A DNA stretch of 64,000 nucleotides, taken from the NCBI RefSeq assembly GCF_028372415.1, contig NC_092872.1, forward strand, positions 282,041,206 through 282,105,205. The letters run 5' to 3'. A program made the position numbers and the translations under genes. Each line of letters begins with the position of its first letter. Position 1 is the first letter of the stretch. The notes beneath the pieces were generated by a model, which was not told the DNA's origin, made no database searches, and saw only the letters and a program-made list of their open reading frames with translations. Positions 1 through 13,289 of this stretch are shown piece after piece. This stretch comes from Notamacropus eugenii. Its lineage: Eukaryota > Chordata > Mammalia > Diprotodontia > Macropodidae.

Positions 1-92
1 CAGGTGGATGTGAGAAACAAATGAGACATTTGTAAAAATGTACTTGGCACAGTGATTGGCACATAGTAGGCACTATATAAACGTTTATTACA

Positions 93-125
93 TCCACACA
101 CATACACACACACGCACACACACAC
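93..125 (+). repeat. (CA)n microsatellite, imperfect
   Basis: CA dinucleotides with T and G interruptions, directly after a LINE/SINE tail (GGCACATAGTAGGCACTATA). Confidence 0.85.
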
Positions 126-254
126 CTCAGTTCCTGAGACCTTCTCACCCTAGAAGTCTCACCTCCTGAGTTACTCTTGGAAACTCTATTTTGGGGCCAA
201 GTCCAGGTTAGCCAACATTTTTCTCCCCTTACTTCTGCTTCTGACTCCCTAGAT

Positions 255-425
255 TTATACCCCTCCCCACCCCCTTTACCCTCCCACCCCAATCCTGCTT
301 TCAGCTCCCTTCTGTGTATTGTCTTCCCCTATTCAAATGAAAGGTCCTTAAGAGTGGTATTCATATCCCTGGTGCTTAGCACCCATGCCTGGCATACAGT
401 AAATGATGAATAAATGCTTGTTGCC
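255..425 (+). mobile_element. L2 LINE 3' end
   Basis: AAATGAAAGGTCCTTAAGAG, GCCTGGCATACAGTAAATGA and TGAATAAATGCTTGTTGC match the L2 terminus. Confidence 0.65.
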
Positions 426-662
426 TGGCTGTCCTCACCTGTAAAATGAGGGCATTAGCCTAGATGGCCTCTGCCTTATCTTCAAGATGGAGACTGATGA
501 TTTTACACTCCTTGGACAAATCACTTGCCACCCCCAGTTTCCTCATGTAAGATGGGAGTAACAAAAGCCCTCCCTCACAAGGTTCTGATGAGGCTCAAGT
601 GAGATCAGATGGGCAAACCATTTTGCAAAGTTTAAAGCTCTGCATAAATTCACCTATTGTAA
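425..662 (+). mobile_element. MIR SINE relics
   Basis: Two successive sense MIR tails: CCTCACCTGTAAAATGAGGG at 433 and CAGTTTCCTCATGTAAGATG, then GATGAGGCTCAAGTGAGATC, near 535-605. Confidence 0.65.
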
Positions 663-1039
663 TTCATTCTCAATACCTCATTAGCCTCATAGTTTTCCAT
701 GAGACTCCGACAGAAATGGTCTTGGGACACATCACTTTGCACTAAACCCCTCAGAGGCTGCATAAATGGCCCCATCAGTCCAGCCTAGTGGCCTTCCTTC
801 AGGTGGACTTGGGGTTCATGAAGGTGCTTCCCACTCTCAGCCCTGGGATTCTATTTTCTTATCACCCCCAACAGTCAATGACTCACAGACTGTGACCAAG
901 GGAGATGGAACTGCTCCTTTTGTGGATGAATGAAGGTGTTCGAGGAAGCAGCCTGGACAACCCTCAAGCCGATTTCCCCCCTCCCCCCAATCTTGCCTGA
1001 GCCCAGGCTCTCCCCGAAGCCTCCACTCAGTTTTTCCTA

Positions 1040-1350
1040 AAGTGAGTGTCCAATCATGTGATCTGCCCCACTCAATAAATCCCAGGACTCCCTACTACCT
1101 CCAGGAGTGAGGGAAAGCCCTTTGGGGGGTATTTTGAGCTTTTCCCAGCCTGACCCCTTAGACCTTTCCGATTTTCTTGACCTTTCAGGTCTCTCCGAGG
1201 GCCCTCCATCACTTATCTTCGGTCCTTTGCATTGGCTGCACCCTCCTTCTTCCCTTCCTCTGCCTTCCTTTCAGACTGGGCCAAGGACCACCTCCTTCAG
1301 GGCCTTTCTCAGTTTCCCCAGCTTCTTCCCTCAAAGGTTCCCCTCCATCC
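1040..1350 (+). mobile_element. Probable L2 LINE 3' body
   Basis: A C/T-rich stretch with L2-like phrases (CCTTCTTCCCTTCCTCTGCC, AGGGCCTTTCTCAGTTTCCC). Weak similarity; the terminal tail is lost. Confidence 0.35.
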
Positions 1351-1369
1351 CCTCTGTCTGTGCTAGTTA

Positions 1370-1695
1370 GGTGATTTGCCTCGTGTGGCACAGGTGTGAG
1401 TATCCAACCCAGGACTACAGTCAAGCTGACCTCTTTCCACTGTACCCAGCTGCCTCAGTGAGATGGGGTATCATCTTCAAGTGGAGATTGAGTAACCACC
1501 TGACCAGAAGCATTCTAGAAAGAATCCTTCTGAGGTTCTTTCAAGCTCTGACATTGTAGGCTCTAGAGCTGCCTGTCTGCCCCCATTCATTTTACACATG
1601 AGGAAACAAATGTCCCCAAGGCTTGGTACCTTCCCCTGCCACAGACACAGAGCTGGTTAACTCCAAAGCCCAAACTACTACCGAGATCTCCTAAG
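1370..1695 (-). mobile_element. MIR SINE relics
   Basis: 1370-1475 and 1575-1690 carry antisense MIR phrases (TTTTACACATGAGGAAACAA; ACAGACACAGAGCTGGTTAA). Diverged. Confidence 0.5.
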
Positions 1696-2359
1696 TTCTC
1701 CCCCTCCCTCCAGCCATTTCTCTGGCTGCTACAAATCTGTTTAATAACTGTTTTCCTTCAAGACACGGGTAGTGACTGGTTAGGGACTCTGCACAGGCTC
1801 AATATGCCAGGGAAATCCAGGCTGACTTTAGACCCTCCCCTAGTCTTTCTACACTCAGCCTGAGCTGGGAAAGACAGGGGACAGACCAAATCTGCTCTCT
1901 TGTGCGGGCAAATGGTTCACATTAGCTGTGTCCTCACTGTACCTCACTGGTTTGCCCTCATCCCCTACTCTGCCCTGATACTCATTCTGGCTTCCACAGA
2001 AGACTGCTTCATCCATTCGTCTTAGTGATCATTTTACACTGCTTTGGGGCTGTATTTCCTATGTGATCTATGGGTCCTCAGCTCATACTTACAGCAGGGT
2101 TTATCACCTTTAACCTCACCTTATGAAGCCTTAAAAGTGTTTGCTTAATTCAGCCCCTGACTCTGATCAACCTGGGATTTATTGAGCGGAGTGGATCACA
2201 TGGTCAAACCTGGCAAGGATTTTGTGGCCCAAGAATCAACTAGGAGCTGCTAGCTTAGGAGACTAGAGCCTCTGAGGTGTCACCTGGACCTACACCCTCC
2301 TTTTAGAGAGGTCCAGAACACAGAGCTAGTTAGCAAGCAGCACAGACAGGATTCAGTTC

Positions 2360-2630
2360 AATGTTCAACTCAGCAAGCTCTATTGCTGTGCTCTATTGCT
2401 CTAAGTGCCAGGCCCTGATACCGAACATGGACATACAAAAACCAAACATCCCTGCCTTCAAAGAGCTTCCATTCTATGTACCCATCACTCTTTTAGGCAT
2501 CCTCTTCATAGCAAAGTCCAATAAGCTCTTGTTTCTGCAAATAGGAAAAAGTGATGCCTTGATTTGAAATGATCAGTCAGTCAGTCAACAAACATGTATT
2601 AAGCACCTACTGTGTGCTGGGTACATATGA
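2360..2630 (-). mobile_element. Two L2/L3-type 3' fragments
   Basis: 2360-2480 reads CTAAGTGCCAGGCCCTGATA and TTCAAAGAGCTTCCATTCTA. 2573-2625 reads CAACAAACATGTATTAAGCA and CCTACTGTGTGCTGGGTAC. Both are antisense LINE 3' ends. Confidence 0.55.
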
Positions 2631-3039
2631 TGATGACCATCGTGGTCGCAATGAAATGGACTTGTTTTTGCTACATTAAACCCATTTCATTTTTGGGATC
2701 TTGGGCTCTAAAAAGCAACCTCTCCAACCTTCCTCTACCCCACTGTACTGACTGTATTCCCTCTCCTTGGATCTCTCACCCTAGCAGGGTGAACACCACC
2801 AAGGCAGTGACTAACACTTCTCCAAACTTTGCATCTCCCCCAGCACTCATGGGGTGGGGACTCCCACTTAGCTCAAGGGGTCTAGGTTTTGATTTTGTTG
2901 AGGTTTTTTTCTTTTTAAGGAACTAGACAGCTCTGGTCAGGATACCAGAAGAGAGAAGGATCAAATGTCAAAACCTTTGGGGAGGTAACCTCTTTGGAAA
3001 GACAAGAGATAAGTAATGAACCTAACAGCCACAAAAACA

Positions 3040-3275
3040 ATCAGCAAAGCTGCTACTTATGTGTTAGCTTTTCTACATTTATTAAAACACCCAAACCTCA
3101 CAACATTCCTGGAGGCAGTTATTCCAGGAATTTTTAGTCTTATTTTACAGATGAAGAAACTGAGAGTCAGACAGGTCATGTGACCTGTCCACAGTTCTGC
3201 ACTTCTTAAAGCTGAGTCAGGATTCTAACCCAGTCCCTAAGACTCCAGCACCATCACTCTTCCTACTAGACCATG
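3040..3275 (-). mobile_element. MIR SINE, near full length
   Basis: TATTTTACAGATGAAGAAAC, GTCAGACAGGTCATGTGACC and GATTCTAACCCAGTCCCTAA follow the reverse complement of MIR over 230 bases. Confidence 0.75.
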
Positions 3276-3289
3276 GTGGTCTCTGATAT

Positions 3290-3475
3290 TGTGCCTCAAA
3301 GGCACTCACTAAACCTGTCAACCAGGAGATGCCATAGAAATAGTGACCTGGATTTCAGCCAAGCATCTGATAAAGTCTTTCATGCTGTCCTTGTGGACAA
3401 GATGAAAAGTGGTGGGCTGGTTAGCAGCACAGTTAAGAGGAGTTGGGACCCACTGCCTGATCAGGCCTGAGGTAC
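3290..3475 (+). mobile_element. L3/CR1-type LINE reverse transcriptase fragment
   Basis: The plus strand reads DLDFSQASDKVFHAVLVDKM, which is the CR1-clade RT motif (YLDFSKAFDKVSHxxLVDK). The next residues KSGGLVSSTVKRSW fit the same alignment. Only this piece of RT remains. Confidence 0.8.
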
Positions 3476-3689
3476 TCCCATGAATGGATGCTAAACCCTG
3501 GCAGATTTCAAAGTGGGAGGGAGAAAAAAACCCTCCTTTACTGATTCTATGCCCTTTTTATGAGTTCAGATGGGACAAGCTTTATCTAAGTGACCTCTCA
3601 CGGTATTTTGAAGGACAGGAGGAAAAAATCATTTCAAGTTCTTTCCTCTTCTGGGTATCATCTTTGGAGGTATTACATTGGGAAGGACT

Positions 3690-3751
3690 TGTCACCAAAT
3701 CTCAAATCATACTATAAAGTGATAATTATCAAGAACTAGTGGGACTGAATA

Positions 3752-3803
<52 letters not shown>

Positions 3804-4050
3804 CAATGGAACAGGAAGAGAAAATGCAAGACAAAAACCAAAGGCAGACAATAGACTACTTTGACAAATCCAGGATCAAAAAACCTTAAGTAAGGGGACC
3901 AGTAGTCGATAAACTCTGTTGGGAAAATTGAACAGCAGCATGGCAAAACTGGGATTAAATCCAGATCTCACACTTTGTACAACCATAAATTCCAGGTGGA
4001 TCAATGATCTAAATTTTAAAAAAACCTACTTCCTATATTGTAAAATGTTT
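3690..4050 (+). mobile_element. Old L1 ORF2 fragment with an embedded (AC)n
   Basis: TCATACTATAAAGTGATAAT before the dinucleotide run, and TCAATGGAACAGG, GCAGCATGGCAAAACTGGGA after it, belong to the same part of L1 ORF2. The (AC)25 at 3753-3802 lies inside the relic. Confidence 0.65.
3753..3802 (+). repeat. (AC)25 microsatellite
   Basis: A pure AC run inside an L1 ORF2 relic. Confidence 0.95.
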
Positions 4051-4124
4051 GCCCAAGGATTTTAAAAGAGTTTTTTGAGGATGTTTTGGGCATAAATTAT
4101 TTTGATGAAATGTGTTCACAGTCT

Positions 4125-4390
4125 GTCCAATATCGTGTGGCATATTGAGTTGGACCTGGAATTGGTGAGACCGATGTACAAAAGCCACCTCTGTCAGTCA
4201 TTAGCTAGGCAGCCCTGGGCAGATCACCTTATCTCTCTAAAGCGCAGTTCTTTTTTCTATAAAATAAAGGCAATAAAACCTGTAATCGTGACCCCCATAG
4301 GATTGTTGAGTTTCTAACATATTATGTGACTAAAAGGGTTTTATAAGCCTTAAAGGGCTGTGTAAACCTCAGTTTGTAATGCCAGCTTCT
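4125..4390 (+). mobile_element. MIR SINE
   Basis: GGAATTGGTGAGACCGATGT, CAGCCCTGGGCAGATCACCT and TTATAAGCCTTAAAGGGCTG follow sense MIR order with heavy decay. Confidence 0.6.
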
Positions 4391-4889
4391 GCTGCCGATG
4401 TTACTGTCATTATGCATCCCCTCCCCCACAATGAAGACTGCTTTCCCACTGGGTACCCACTGGGCTGGTATTTGGGCCAGCCCTCTCCTGGATCCAGTTC
4501 CCTTGAAAGAAAAAAAGAGCAACAGAACCAGGGCCCCCTGAACTAAGTGGGAGTCCCCACCCATGCCTGGATGAATCTGTGTCTTGTGTGAGCACTAGGT
4601 TAGAGCCTTCCAATGCAAGGGGAAAAGCAGTGACAAATCTTTATTAAACAGTAGCTGCATTCAGGGCACTGTGCATGGGCCAGAGGAGATTCCAAGTCTA
4701 GAGGGGTCCCAGGCCTTGCCTTGGAGGTACTCACACAGCCATAGATAATGTCCCCTGATATGCACATATTCAGTGGCATCTGAAAGCACACAGAAGAGCC
4801 CCAACATTCCAAAACCTTACCAGGTTCATCATCTTATCACATGAACTTTCTGCTCTGGCCAAGCTGGCTGAACCATAAACTCTTGCCCA

Positions 4890-5167
4890 CTCAGCACCTG
4901 GAATGCCTTCCCCAATGTCTCAGCTCCAAAGCCACCTCCTCCATGCAGCCTCCTTTCTATACTCCAGTCTCAAACTTTCTCTCTTACCTCTGAGCTACCA
5001 AGGTATTTTGTTTGTATCATCCTGGGGATTTAACAGGAATCTACTTTATGCCCTTACATCACTGAGGTAAACTCATGAGGGACAAGAGACTCTGTGAGAT
5101 CCCTCTTTGTATCTTCCTTAATTCCTAGCAGTGTCCTGCACATAGTAGGGACATAATTAATATTGGT
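4890..5167 (+). mobile_element. L2 LINE 3' end, leading into a purine tract
   Basis: GAATGCCTTCCCCAATGTCT, TGAGGGACAAGAGACTCTGT and GCACATAGTAGGGACATAAT match the L2 3' UTR. The tail grades into the GAAA/GGAA tract at 5168. Confidence 0.7.
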
Positions 5168-5448
<281 letters not shown>

Positions 5449-5779
5449 TATTTTACATTTGAATATGGAAAAATGTAGTTTCACATCAATTCTAGTGTTC
5501 ACACAGAGCTATTTGGGAAGGAAAAAGATTTTGCCTCTCCCCACTGAGGTCCAACCCTCTTCACCCCCTGCTCAGGCTTCCCTCACCTCCCAACATACTG
5601 TTTGAAAGGTGTGGGATTTGGGTAAGAGGGAAGGGAGGGGGAAAGAAGAGTAGGAAGGTGTAGCCACTAAGAAGGAGGCTGGCAGGATCAAAGCTCCTCC
5701 AGCATCAGCGGGGGCAGTCAACCTCCTCCATCCTCCTCTTCCCTTCTTCCCTCACCATGGATTAATGTCTTTCACTGAA

Positions 5780-5950
5780 TGGAATCAGAAGCAGCCAGAG
5801 CTGGAAAGAGCTTTAAGGATCATTTAAACCAATGTGCGCATTTTACAGAGGGCAAAACTGGGGCCCAAAGAGGGCAAGTACCTTGGACAAGGTCACACAC
5901 AGCAAGTATCAGAGCTGGGACTCAGACTCAAGTCCTGTATACTTGACCTT
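5780..5950 (-). mobile_element. MIR SINE
   Basis: GCATTTTACAGAGGGCAAAA and CAAGGTCACACACAGCAAGT are antisense MIR. Confidence 0.65.
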
Positions 5951-5954
5951 CAAG

Positions 5955-6128
5955 TTTCTAAAAATCTAAGTTGCTAAGTTATCTTGTATATGGTCTGTAC
6001 TTAGTATTGTATATAGGTTATCTCCCACCCCAGCCCCAAGAGACTGTAAGCTTCCCTCAGAACAGGGTCTGCTTCTTTTTAGTCTCCATATCCCAACCGG
6101 TCTTTAGTAAGTGTTTGCTGAGGGAAGT
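5955..6128 (+). mobile_element. L2 LINE 3' end
   Basis: GACTGTAAGCTTCCCTCAGA, CAGGGTCTGCTTC and TAGTAAGTGTTTGCTGAGG are degenerate L2 3' motifs. Confidence 0.6.
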
Positions 6129-6334
6129 CGGACAAATAGCGTTTCTTCCATCGGATGCCATCTTCAGAGCTATAACAAGGAACTATTGGTGCTGAAGTGA
6201 ATTGACCTGAGTGTGAAGAGTGAGAGGGAGGCCAGTGACATCCAGGACACCTAGAAGCAGGGGCAGGCAGGCATGGAGAGGGGATGGGCTTCCTCTAAAA
6301 GCCCTAGAGAGAAAGGTGGCTCCCAAGAGGTGAT

Positions 6335-6570
6335 AATAAAAGTTAATATTTATGCAGCACCTACTATCTGCTAAGCACTTTATTCTCTCATCTGATTCTC
6401 ACAACAACCCTAGGAAGTAGGTACTGGTATTATCCCCATTTTACAAGAAGAAAATTAAGGCACACAGAGGTTAAGTGACTTGCTCAGGGTCACTGAACTA
6501 GTGTCTGAGGCTGGATTTGAACTCAGATCTTCTTAACTCCAGGCTCAAAGCTCTGTGTACCAGAGTACCA
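6335..6570 (-). mobile_element. MIR SINE, near full length
   Basis: CTATCTGCTAAGCACTTTAT, CTCACAACAACCCTAGGAAG, GAGGTTAAGTGACTTGCTCA and TGGATTTGAACTCAGATCTT cover the whole antisense MIR. It is among the best preserved copies here. Confidence 0.85.
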
Positions 6571-8224
6571 AAGCAACAATGAGTAAAGTTTGTTTAATGA
6601 GAGAACTGGTTAACAAAGACAGGACACAGGATTCACACAACCTGGCTGAGCCAGTCAGCCAAGGACAACAAAATGAGAACAGGGATGGCAGTCACCACAG
6701 GGAGAAGTCTCCTCTGCCATGTTGGCACCCTGGGCCAAAGCCCTAATTGCCCTCTGTAAGTTACTCCAGTTCCATTTCTGATACGAGTAGAAAGCTGGAG
6801 GAAAAGAGATTAAAAATATAAGCCACTCTGTGTTATACAACATGAACTTGGGGCATCTTGCCACTGAAACAAAAGCCACATTTCTTGATTCTCGAGTCTC
6901 TGCATTCCTTCAGCAAGCAGTCCTGTCAGCCTGGGATGCAAGTGTATCCTGGATGGTTATCAAATTAACCACCTTATAATCTAAAGGCAAGTATGAGCTC
7001 TCCAGTCCCAGTCAGCTCACCATTAAATACTCCAGCTTTGCTGATCAATAAACTATTGGACTGTTAATATATTTAAGGCATATTTAAAGTCACACAGGAA
7101 AAAAAGGCTATTAACAAAGTTTCTCTGTAAGCATGTCTTTAATTTCGTCTGTCATTTTATATTTCATCCTCATGGCTGATGTTGTAAAGATCTTAATCCA
7201 TAAAGGTTGAACAAAGAGGGCTGTAGAGTCAGGAATAAATCATCCATCTCCTAGGGTAGAGCTTCATGATCAAATGCAGCCTCTTTATTATTATGGTCAC
7301 AGGTATTACTTCCAGTCACGATGGCACAAAATGTGTCAAAGATCCTGCAATGGAAACAAAGCAAAATTAGTTTGGAAGTGATGGCCATTTGAAATACAGC
7401 CCAGTGTTAGTTACTGTGTTTACAAAGCTAGCAGAAAAATTGGATGGACACCTTTGCTAGCCTTGAATTTTCCAAATGCTTTTCATAAATATTCTGTCTT
7501 TCTGGTGCAGAACAAATATGTAAAGAAAACATCAGATCTGGAGGAATGCTATGGGGCAGGGGTGGGGAGGGGGGGAGATATGGTTCATAAATGTGCATGT
7601 GGCCAAATGGACTAGAGATGAAATTGGTAACATTTCTTTTTAAAAAGTAATTTCCAAAGCAGTATGTCACAGACCATGAAACATGACAGAAATAAGCCCA
7701 TCCCTGAGAGACAATGACTCTTTCCATTGTCCTTGGTCAAAATTATTTGGGGTTTGTCAGGGAAACCTTTTTTAAGGCATCCTTGCCAGATTGGCTTTTC
7801 CAAGGTATCATCTTGTGAACACCACCCCACACTGGCAAAAATGTTCATCAGCTGAGGTTAGACTTTTGGAGTGTCAGTAATAACGTATCTGATGGCAGTA
7901 AATGGAAGGACAATTAGCATAGTTGGAATTAGATATCCTTTTTTTTTTTATTTTCAGCTGGTATTTCTTTTAGGTTTGCTTGGTCTAATTTTGCTCAAGA
8001 CTTGGATCTATGGAACCATGTAAACAACATCGAAACATTTGCTATTTCAGGGGGAAATCTAAAAATACAAAATAAAGGTTCATGGAAGAAAGTTCAGCAT
8101 GATATAAGACAGAAAAGGAGATTGGAGTTAAGTTGCAGAGTCCCAGAATCTGCAATTTATACACTGTATCTCTCAGCACCCAGCGTTTTCTCTACCTGTC
8201 CTCCGTGCTTTGAATATTGTCCCA
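6571..8224. other. Non-repetitive gene-free block
   Basis: No repeat family or gene is recognised. 6880-7480 is AT-rich, complex sequence with several homeodomain-like TAAT cores and could be a conserved non-coding element. ORFs are short and lack splice context. Confidence 0.4.
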
Positions 8225-8512
8225 CTCTGCTCTGACTACTGATCTTCCGGTTTTCAAGTTCCAACTAAAATCCCACCTTTTATGGGAAGTCTTCCCCAGC
8301 TCCTCTTAATTCTAGTAGCTTCCCTCTGGTCATTATCTCCTAATAACCCTGTATGTATATATTTGTTTGCCTGTTATCTCCCTCATAAGACCATAAACTC
8401 CTTGAGAACAGGGACTGTCTTTGGGCTCTTTTTCTATCCCCAGACCTTAGCATAGTAACTGGCACTTATTAGGTGCTATATAAATGAATGAATGAATGTG
8501 TGTGTGGTGTAA
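8225..8512 (+). mobile_element. L2 LINE 3' end
   Basis: AACTCCTTGAGAACAGGGAC, GGCACTTATTAGGTGCTATA and a GAATGAATGAATG tail are the L2 3' end. Confidence 0.8.
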
Positions 8513-8567
8513 ACCTCTATCTTTCTGTATTAGAAATGATCATTTGAAAACTCATGAAGGGTGAACT

Positions 8568-9620
<1,053 letters not shown>

Positions 9621-9789
9621 GGGAGAAGTAAGTACCAAGAGAAAGGAGGTGAAGGACAGGAAGAGTATGAGGAAGAACTCACAAGGAAACTCCCTTCTCT
9701 GTACTGTCATCCAAAACCCGCCAGAACGATGCCCTGCGAACGATGCCCTGCTCAGAACTCCTAGGAATGAGCTCCCCATGATCCCTCAG

Positions 9790-10135
9790 ACAGCCCACAA
9801 GGTCACCTCAGCCCAAGGTAGAGTTTAGCCTCAGCCTTCTACCTCCCACCTCCATGTTTGCTCCACTCCCTCAACTCCCCCTTTCTCAGAACCCTTCCCT
9901 TACTTTAAGGCTCAGTTCTGGTGCTGCCCACCCCAGGGTCTTCCTTTCCCAGCTGTTAGCGCTTTCTCCCTCTTCCATATTATTGCATTACCAACCCCAA
10001 CACATTCTCTATCCTCCCAGTAGCCGTTAGCTCCTTGAGGGCAGGAGCGGCTTTCATTTTTATCTCAGTTCCCAGTGGCACGCACAGTATCTTGACTATA
10101 ATAAGTGCCTAACTAATGCCTGTGAAATATGGAAA
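9790..10135 (+). mobile_element. L2 LINE 3' region
   Basis: TTAAGGCTCAGTTCTGGTGC, GTTAGCTCCTTGAGGGCAGG and TATAATAAGTGCCTAACTAA follow L2 3' order. Confidence 0.7.
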
Positions 10136-10229
10136 TGAAATGCCCCAAAGAAGTAAAAGAATAAGAAATACTCAAGAAAAATGTAAATGATTCAGAATAA
10201 CTCACATGCAACAATCACTTGATTGTTTT

Positions 10230-10437
10230 ACGATTCCCTTCATCATTCCTGTAACTTTTCAGCCTCAGATACCTCTTCTTGACCACAGCTCTTTTGATAA
10301 GTTGTCTTCTCTTATATGAATGAGTTCACTGATGGTTGTGACTTTCACTGCTGGTATTTATAATTCCCAGCTCTCACCAATGCTTGGCACACAGCAGGCT
10401 CTTAATAAATATTTTTCATTCATTCATTCATTCAAAG
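10230..10437 (+). mobile_element. L2 LINE 3' end with a (CATT)n tail
   Basis: GCTTGGCACACAGCAGGCTC, TTAATAAATATTTTTCATTC and four CATT units mark the end. Confidence 0.65.
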
Positions 10438-10559
10438 ATATGAACAAACCACAATAGAATTCTCAAACTATGAAAAATATATTCTGGATTAAAAGAAACA
10501 GAGGTAAAAATGTCAGAAGAAAAATATATTGAATATTGAATAAAAATATATTGAATCGA

Positions 10560-10690
10560 TTATATATAGAATTGGAGATATTTAGCCTGGAGAAAAGAAA
10601 ACTGGGATTGAGAGTAAGGGGTGGGATGGGAAAGCTGTTGGCCCCAACAGTTTTTTCCAGGCTTAATTAGGGAATTAAATTGTGGGCTGT
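10560..10690 (+). mobile_element. L3/CR1-type LINE 3' fragment
   Basis: GGAGATATTTAGCCTGGAGA followed by AAAGAAAACTGGGA is the conserved line found near the 3' end of CR1/L3 elements. Confidence 0.6.
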
Positions 10691-11039
10691 TTTAATTTAC
10701 ATTAACATTTTTTTTATATTTTCTGCTCAAGAGTAAGTCTGGCTGGGGTTTGGTTTTCAAGTTAATACTTGCACATGTTAACACATTCATACACATACAC
10801 AACACTCAGCTGATTCTGCCCACAGCCCAAGAATTCCTAGTCATAGCACTGCTATGAAACATGGTTTCAGAAATGCTAGCTATATAAATAAACCAAGAAG
10901 GAGAAATTAAAGGAATCTGCTTAAACAAAAACAAGGCTAAAGCATTTTTATCTATAAGTGGCATTGTGGTATATTTAGAGAACCCAGAAGGCTCCATGAG
11001 AAAAATGAATCAATACAATAAATGATTGCAGTAACAAAG

Positions 11040-11800
11040 TGAGACAGAAGATAAACTCACAAAAAATCACCAGCTTTCCTATAAATCACTAACAGAAACT
11101 AGTTGGAGAGGATAGAAAAAAAGATCACATATGTTATACACAGAGTAAGTGCTGAAGAGATTCTTATTGAATTTAATTGAATTGATGACAAAACCTATTC
11201 AAATACTTCATAATTAACATACTAAGACACATAATAGTTAAATATAAAACTAATTAAACAGAAATAAAGGAAGTAATAAATAATTAGAGACACCCAATGT
11301 TCATCGCTAGGTCAAGGCAGTATAGCAAAGATGGCAGTGAGGTATAAATTAATTCAACGATTAAATGCAATACCAATTTAAAAAATCCAGTGGGTTAGTA
11401 AAGTCATTTCAAACATTTATAAAGGTGAACAAAGTGGATAATAATGGCCAAGGGAGCTGTGAAGGAAAGGAAGTGGAGGAACTTGTCTTACACAATCTCA
11501 AATTACATCGAAAAGTTATCAAAAATTATCTGGTGTTCTTTTTGTTTAAGAACTAAATTTGTGATACAGAGGACCATAAATCAGAATTGACAATAAAAGC
11601 ATAGGCAAGTTTCTGATCAGTCCAACACCACAAAACTCTGGGGAAGGAAATCAATATTTAATTTTAAAAACTGCTGGGAAAATTGTATAGCAGCATGGCA
11701 ACAAATGGGATTAGAGAGGTCTCTCACACCATATACTATATACAATCCTAACTGTATCAATAAGCTACATTTGTTAAAGGTAAACATCAGGAGAATGAGA
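11040..11800 (+). mobile_element. Old L1 ORF2 fragment
   Basis: CACCAGCTTTCCTATAAATC, then AACAGAAACTA, then further on CTGCTGGGAAAATTGTATAG followed by CAGCATGGCA match successive parts of L1 ORF2 upstream of the C-terminal region. It is heavily decayed. Confidence 0.6.
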
Positions 11801-12025
11801 GATTAGTCCACAGAGAAGTCAAGGTGAATGAAAATAGTGGGAAAAAATGATCCCTGGAATTAGTCATAATGTCATTGATGAGAATGAGAATGATAAAGTA
11901 GCCTCACTGGGCTGATGGGATCACAGGAACTTAAGGAGCAGATACAGACCAAGTCTAGACTATTCTTTCTAGTAGCTTGGCCATGAAGAAGAAAGAATTA
12001 GGATGACTGCTTTAAGACACAGTGG

Positions 12026-12133
12026 TGTGGCAGCTAGGTGGTATATCAGTCCTGGAGTCAGGAGGACCTGAATTCAAATGTGGCCTCAGACACTTGCTAG
12101 TTATGTGACCTGGGCAAGTCACATAACCCTGAT

Positions 12134-12214
<81 letters not shown>

Positions 12215-12215
12215 T
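12026..12215 (+). mobile_element. tRNA-headed SINE fragment ending in (GA)n
   Basis: GGCAGCTAGGTGGTATATCA through TTATGTGACCTGGGCAAGTC is the 5' part of the same marsupial SINE class. It runs directly into a (GA)n run (about 12136-12214), as if the microsatellite had grown from the SINE end. Confidence 0.8.
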
Positions 12216-12374
12216 CAGAAAAAGTAATTCTTTTCTAGGATAATGATATGACAGTAATGAATAAAAAAATCCAGGCAAAAAGAAAGGGGCCAGGAAGACA
12301 TGAGCACAATTGTAGGCTTAGGGGATGGAATCAGTATGGAGGGAAGGGTTAAAATTCGTGAAAGAACATTATAG

Positions 12375-12775
12375 GCTTTGATCCTCATTCCTCTTCAGGC
12401 TCTTATCCAGGCTTTCTCTACCAAGACCTAGATATCCCTTTATCCTGGAAGCTTCTTACAGCCCTGGAATTCACACCTTGGAAGCATCCTCCACCAGCTC
12501 TTTCAAAATCTCTATTTAAGGAGCCCCCTCCCCCATTTCTTTCCTCTCAAAGCTTCTCTTTAGATTTTCATTACCATGCTCACCCCACCCCCAACCTCAA
12601 AATTCTTCCTTAGCTGCTTTTCAGTTCCCTTTTATATATTCTCTTCCCCCATTAAAATATAAACTCCTTAAGGGCAAGAATTGTCTTTCTGCTTATATTG
12701 GTATTTCCCCAGTTTAGAACCATACTATACACAGTAAGAGCTTAATAAAAACTTAATTGATTGGCTGTTGACTGA
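12375..12775 (+). mobile_element. L2 LINE 3' region
   Basis: AAACTCCTTAAGGGCAAGAA and ACACAGTAAGAGCTTAATAA close a C/T-rich body. Confidence 0.7.
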
Positions 12776-12789
12776 CTGACTGATCCAGA

Positions 12790-13095
12790 GATCACACTAT
12801 TAGACATATACCCTAAGGATGTTGAAGTCAGAAAGTTTCCTCCACAAACACCAAAATATTAATTACAGCACTTTTTTGTGGTAAGGGGGTGTTAGAAACA
12901 AGATAGGTGCTCATTGAGTGGCTAAACAAGTTGTGGTACATGGATGTGAAGAGATATCATCATTGTCAGAAGTGATAAATGTGAAGAATACAAGAATGAT
13001 TGGAAAGACTTATATGGACTTTTTCAGAGTGAAAATATGCAACAACAAAACCTGAACACTACTTAATTATAAAGACCGGGTTCATCCTCAAAGAA
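12790..13095 (+). mobile_element. Old L1 3' fragment
   Basis: Blocks such as GTGGCTAAACAAGTTGTGGT and GGAAAGACTTATATGGACTT match the end of L1 ORF2 in the copies at 18.2 and 49.1 kb. It is strongly diverged. Confidence 0.7.
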
Positions 13096-13127
13096 GAGAT
13101 AAAAAAACTCTCCCTTCTTTGGAGAGA

Positions 13128-13230
13128 TTAGATTAATTATAATCAGTAAAGTTTATATACTGCTTGCTATGTGCCAAGCACTGCACTAAATGCTTTCCAA
13201 TTATTATCTTATTGTGAGTGTGGAACCTTG
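13128..13230 (-). mobile_element. MIR SINE 3' fragment
   Basis: CTTGCTATGTGCCAAGCACT and GCACTAAATGCTTTCCAATT are the antisense 3' part of MIR. Confidence 0.6.
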
Positions 13231-13289
13231 CATAGACTGTCAGACTCAGCTGAAGAGTCTCTGTTAGTTTGGGTGAACTGTGTATTTTC

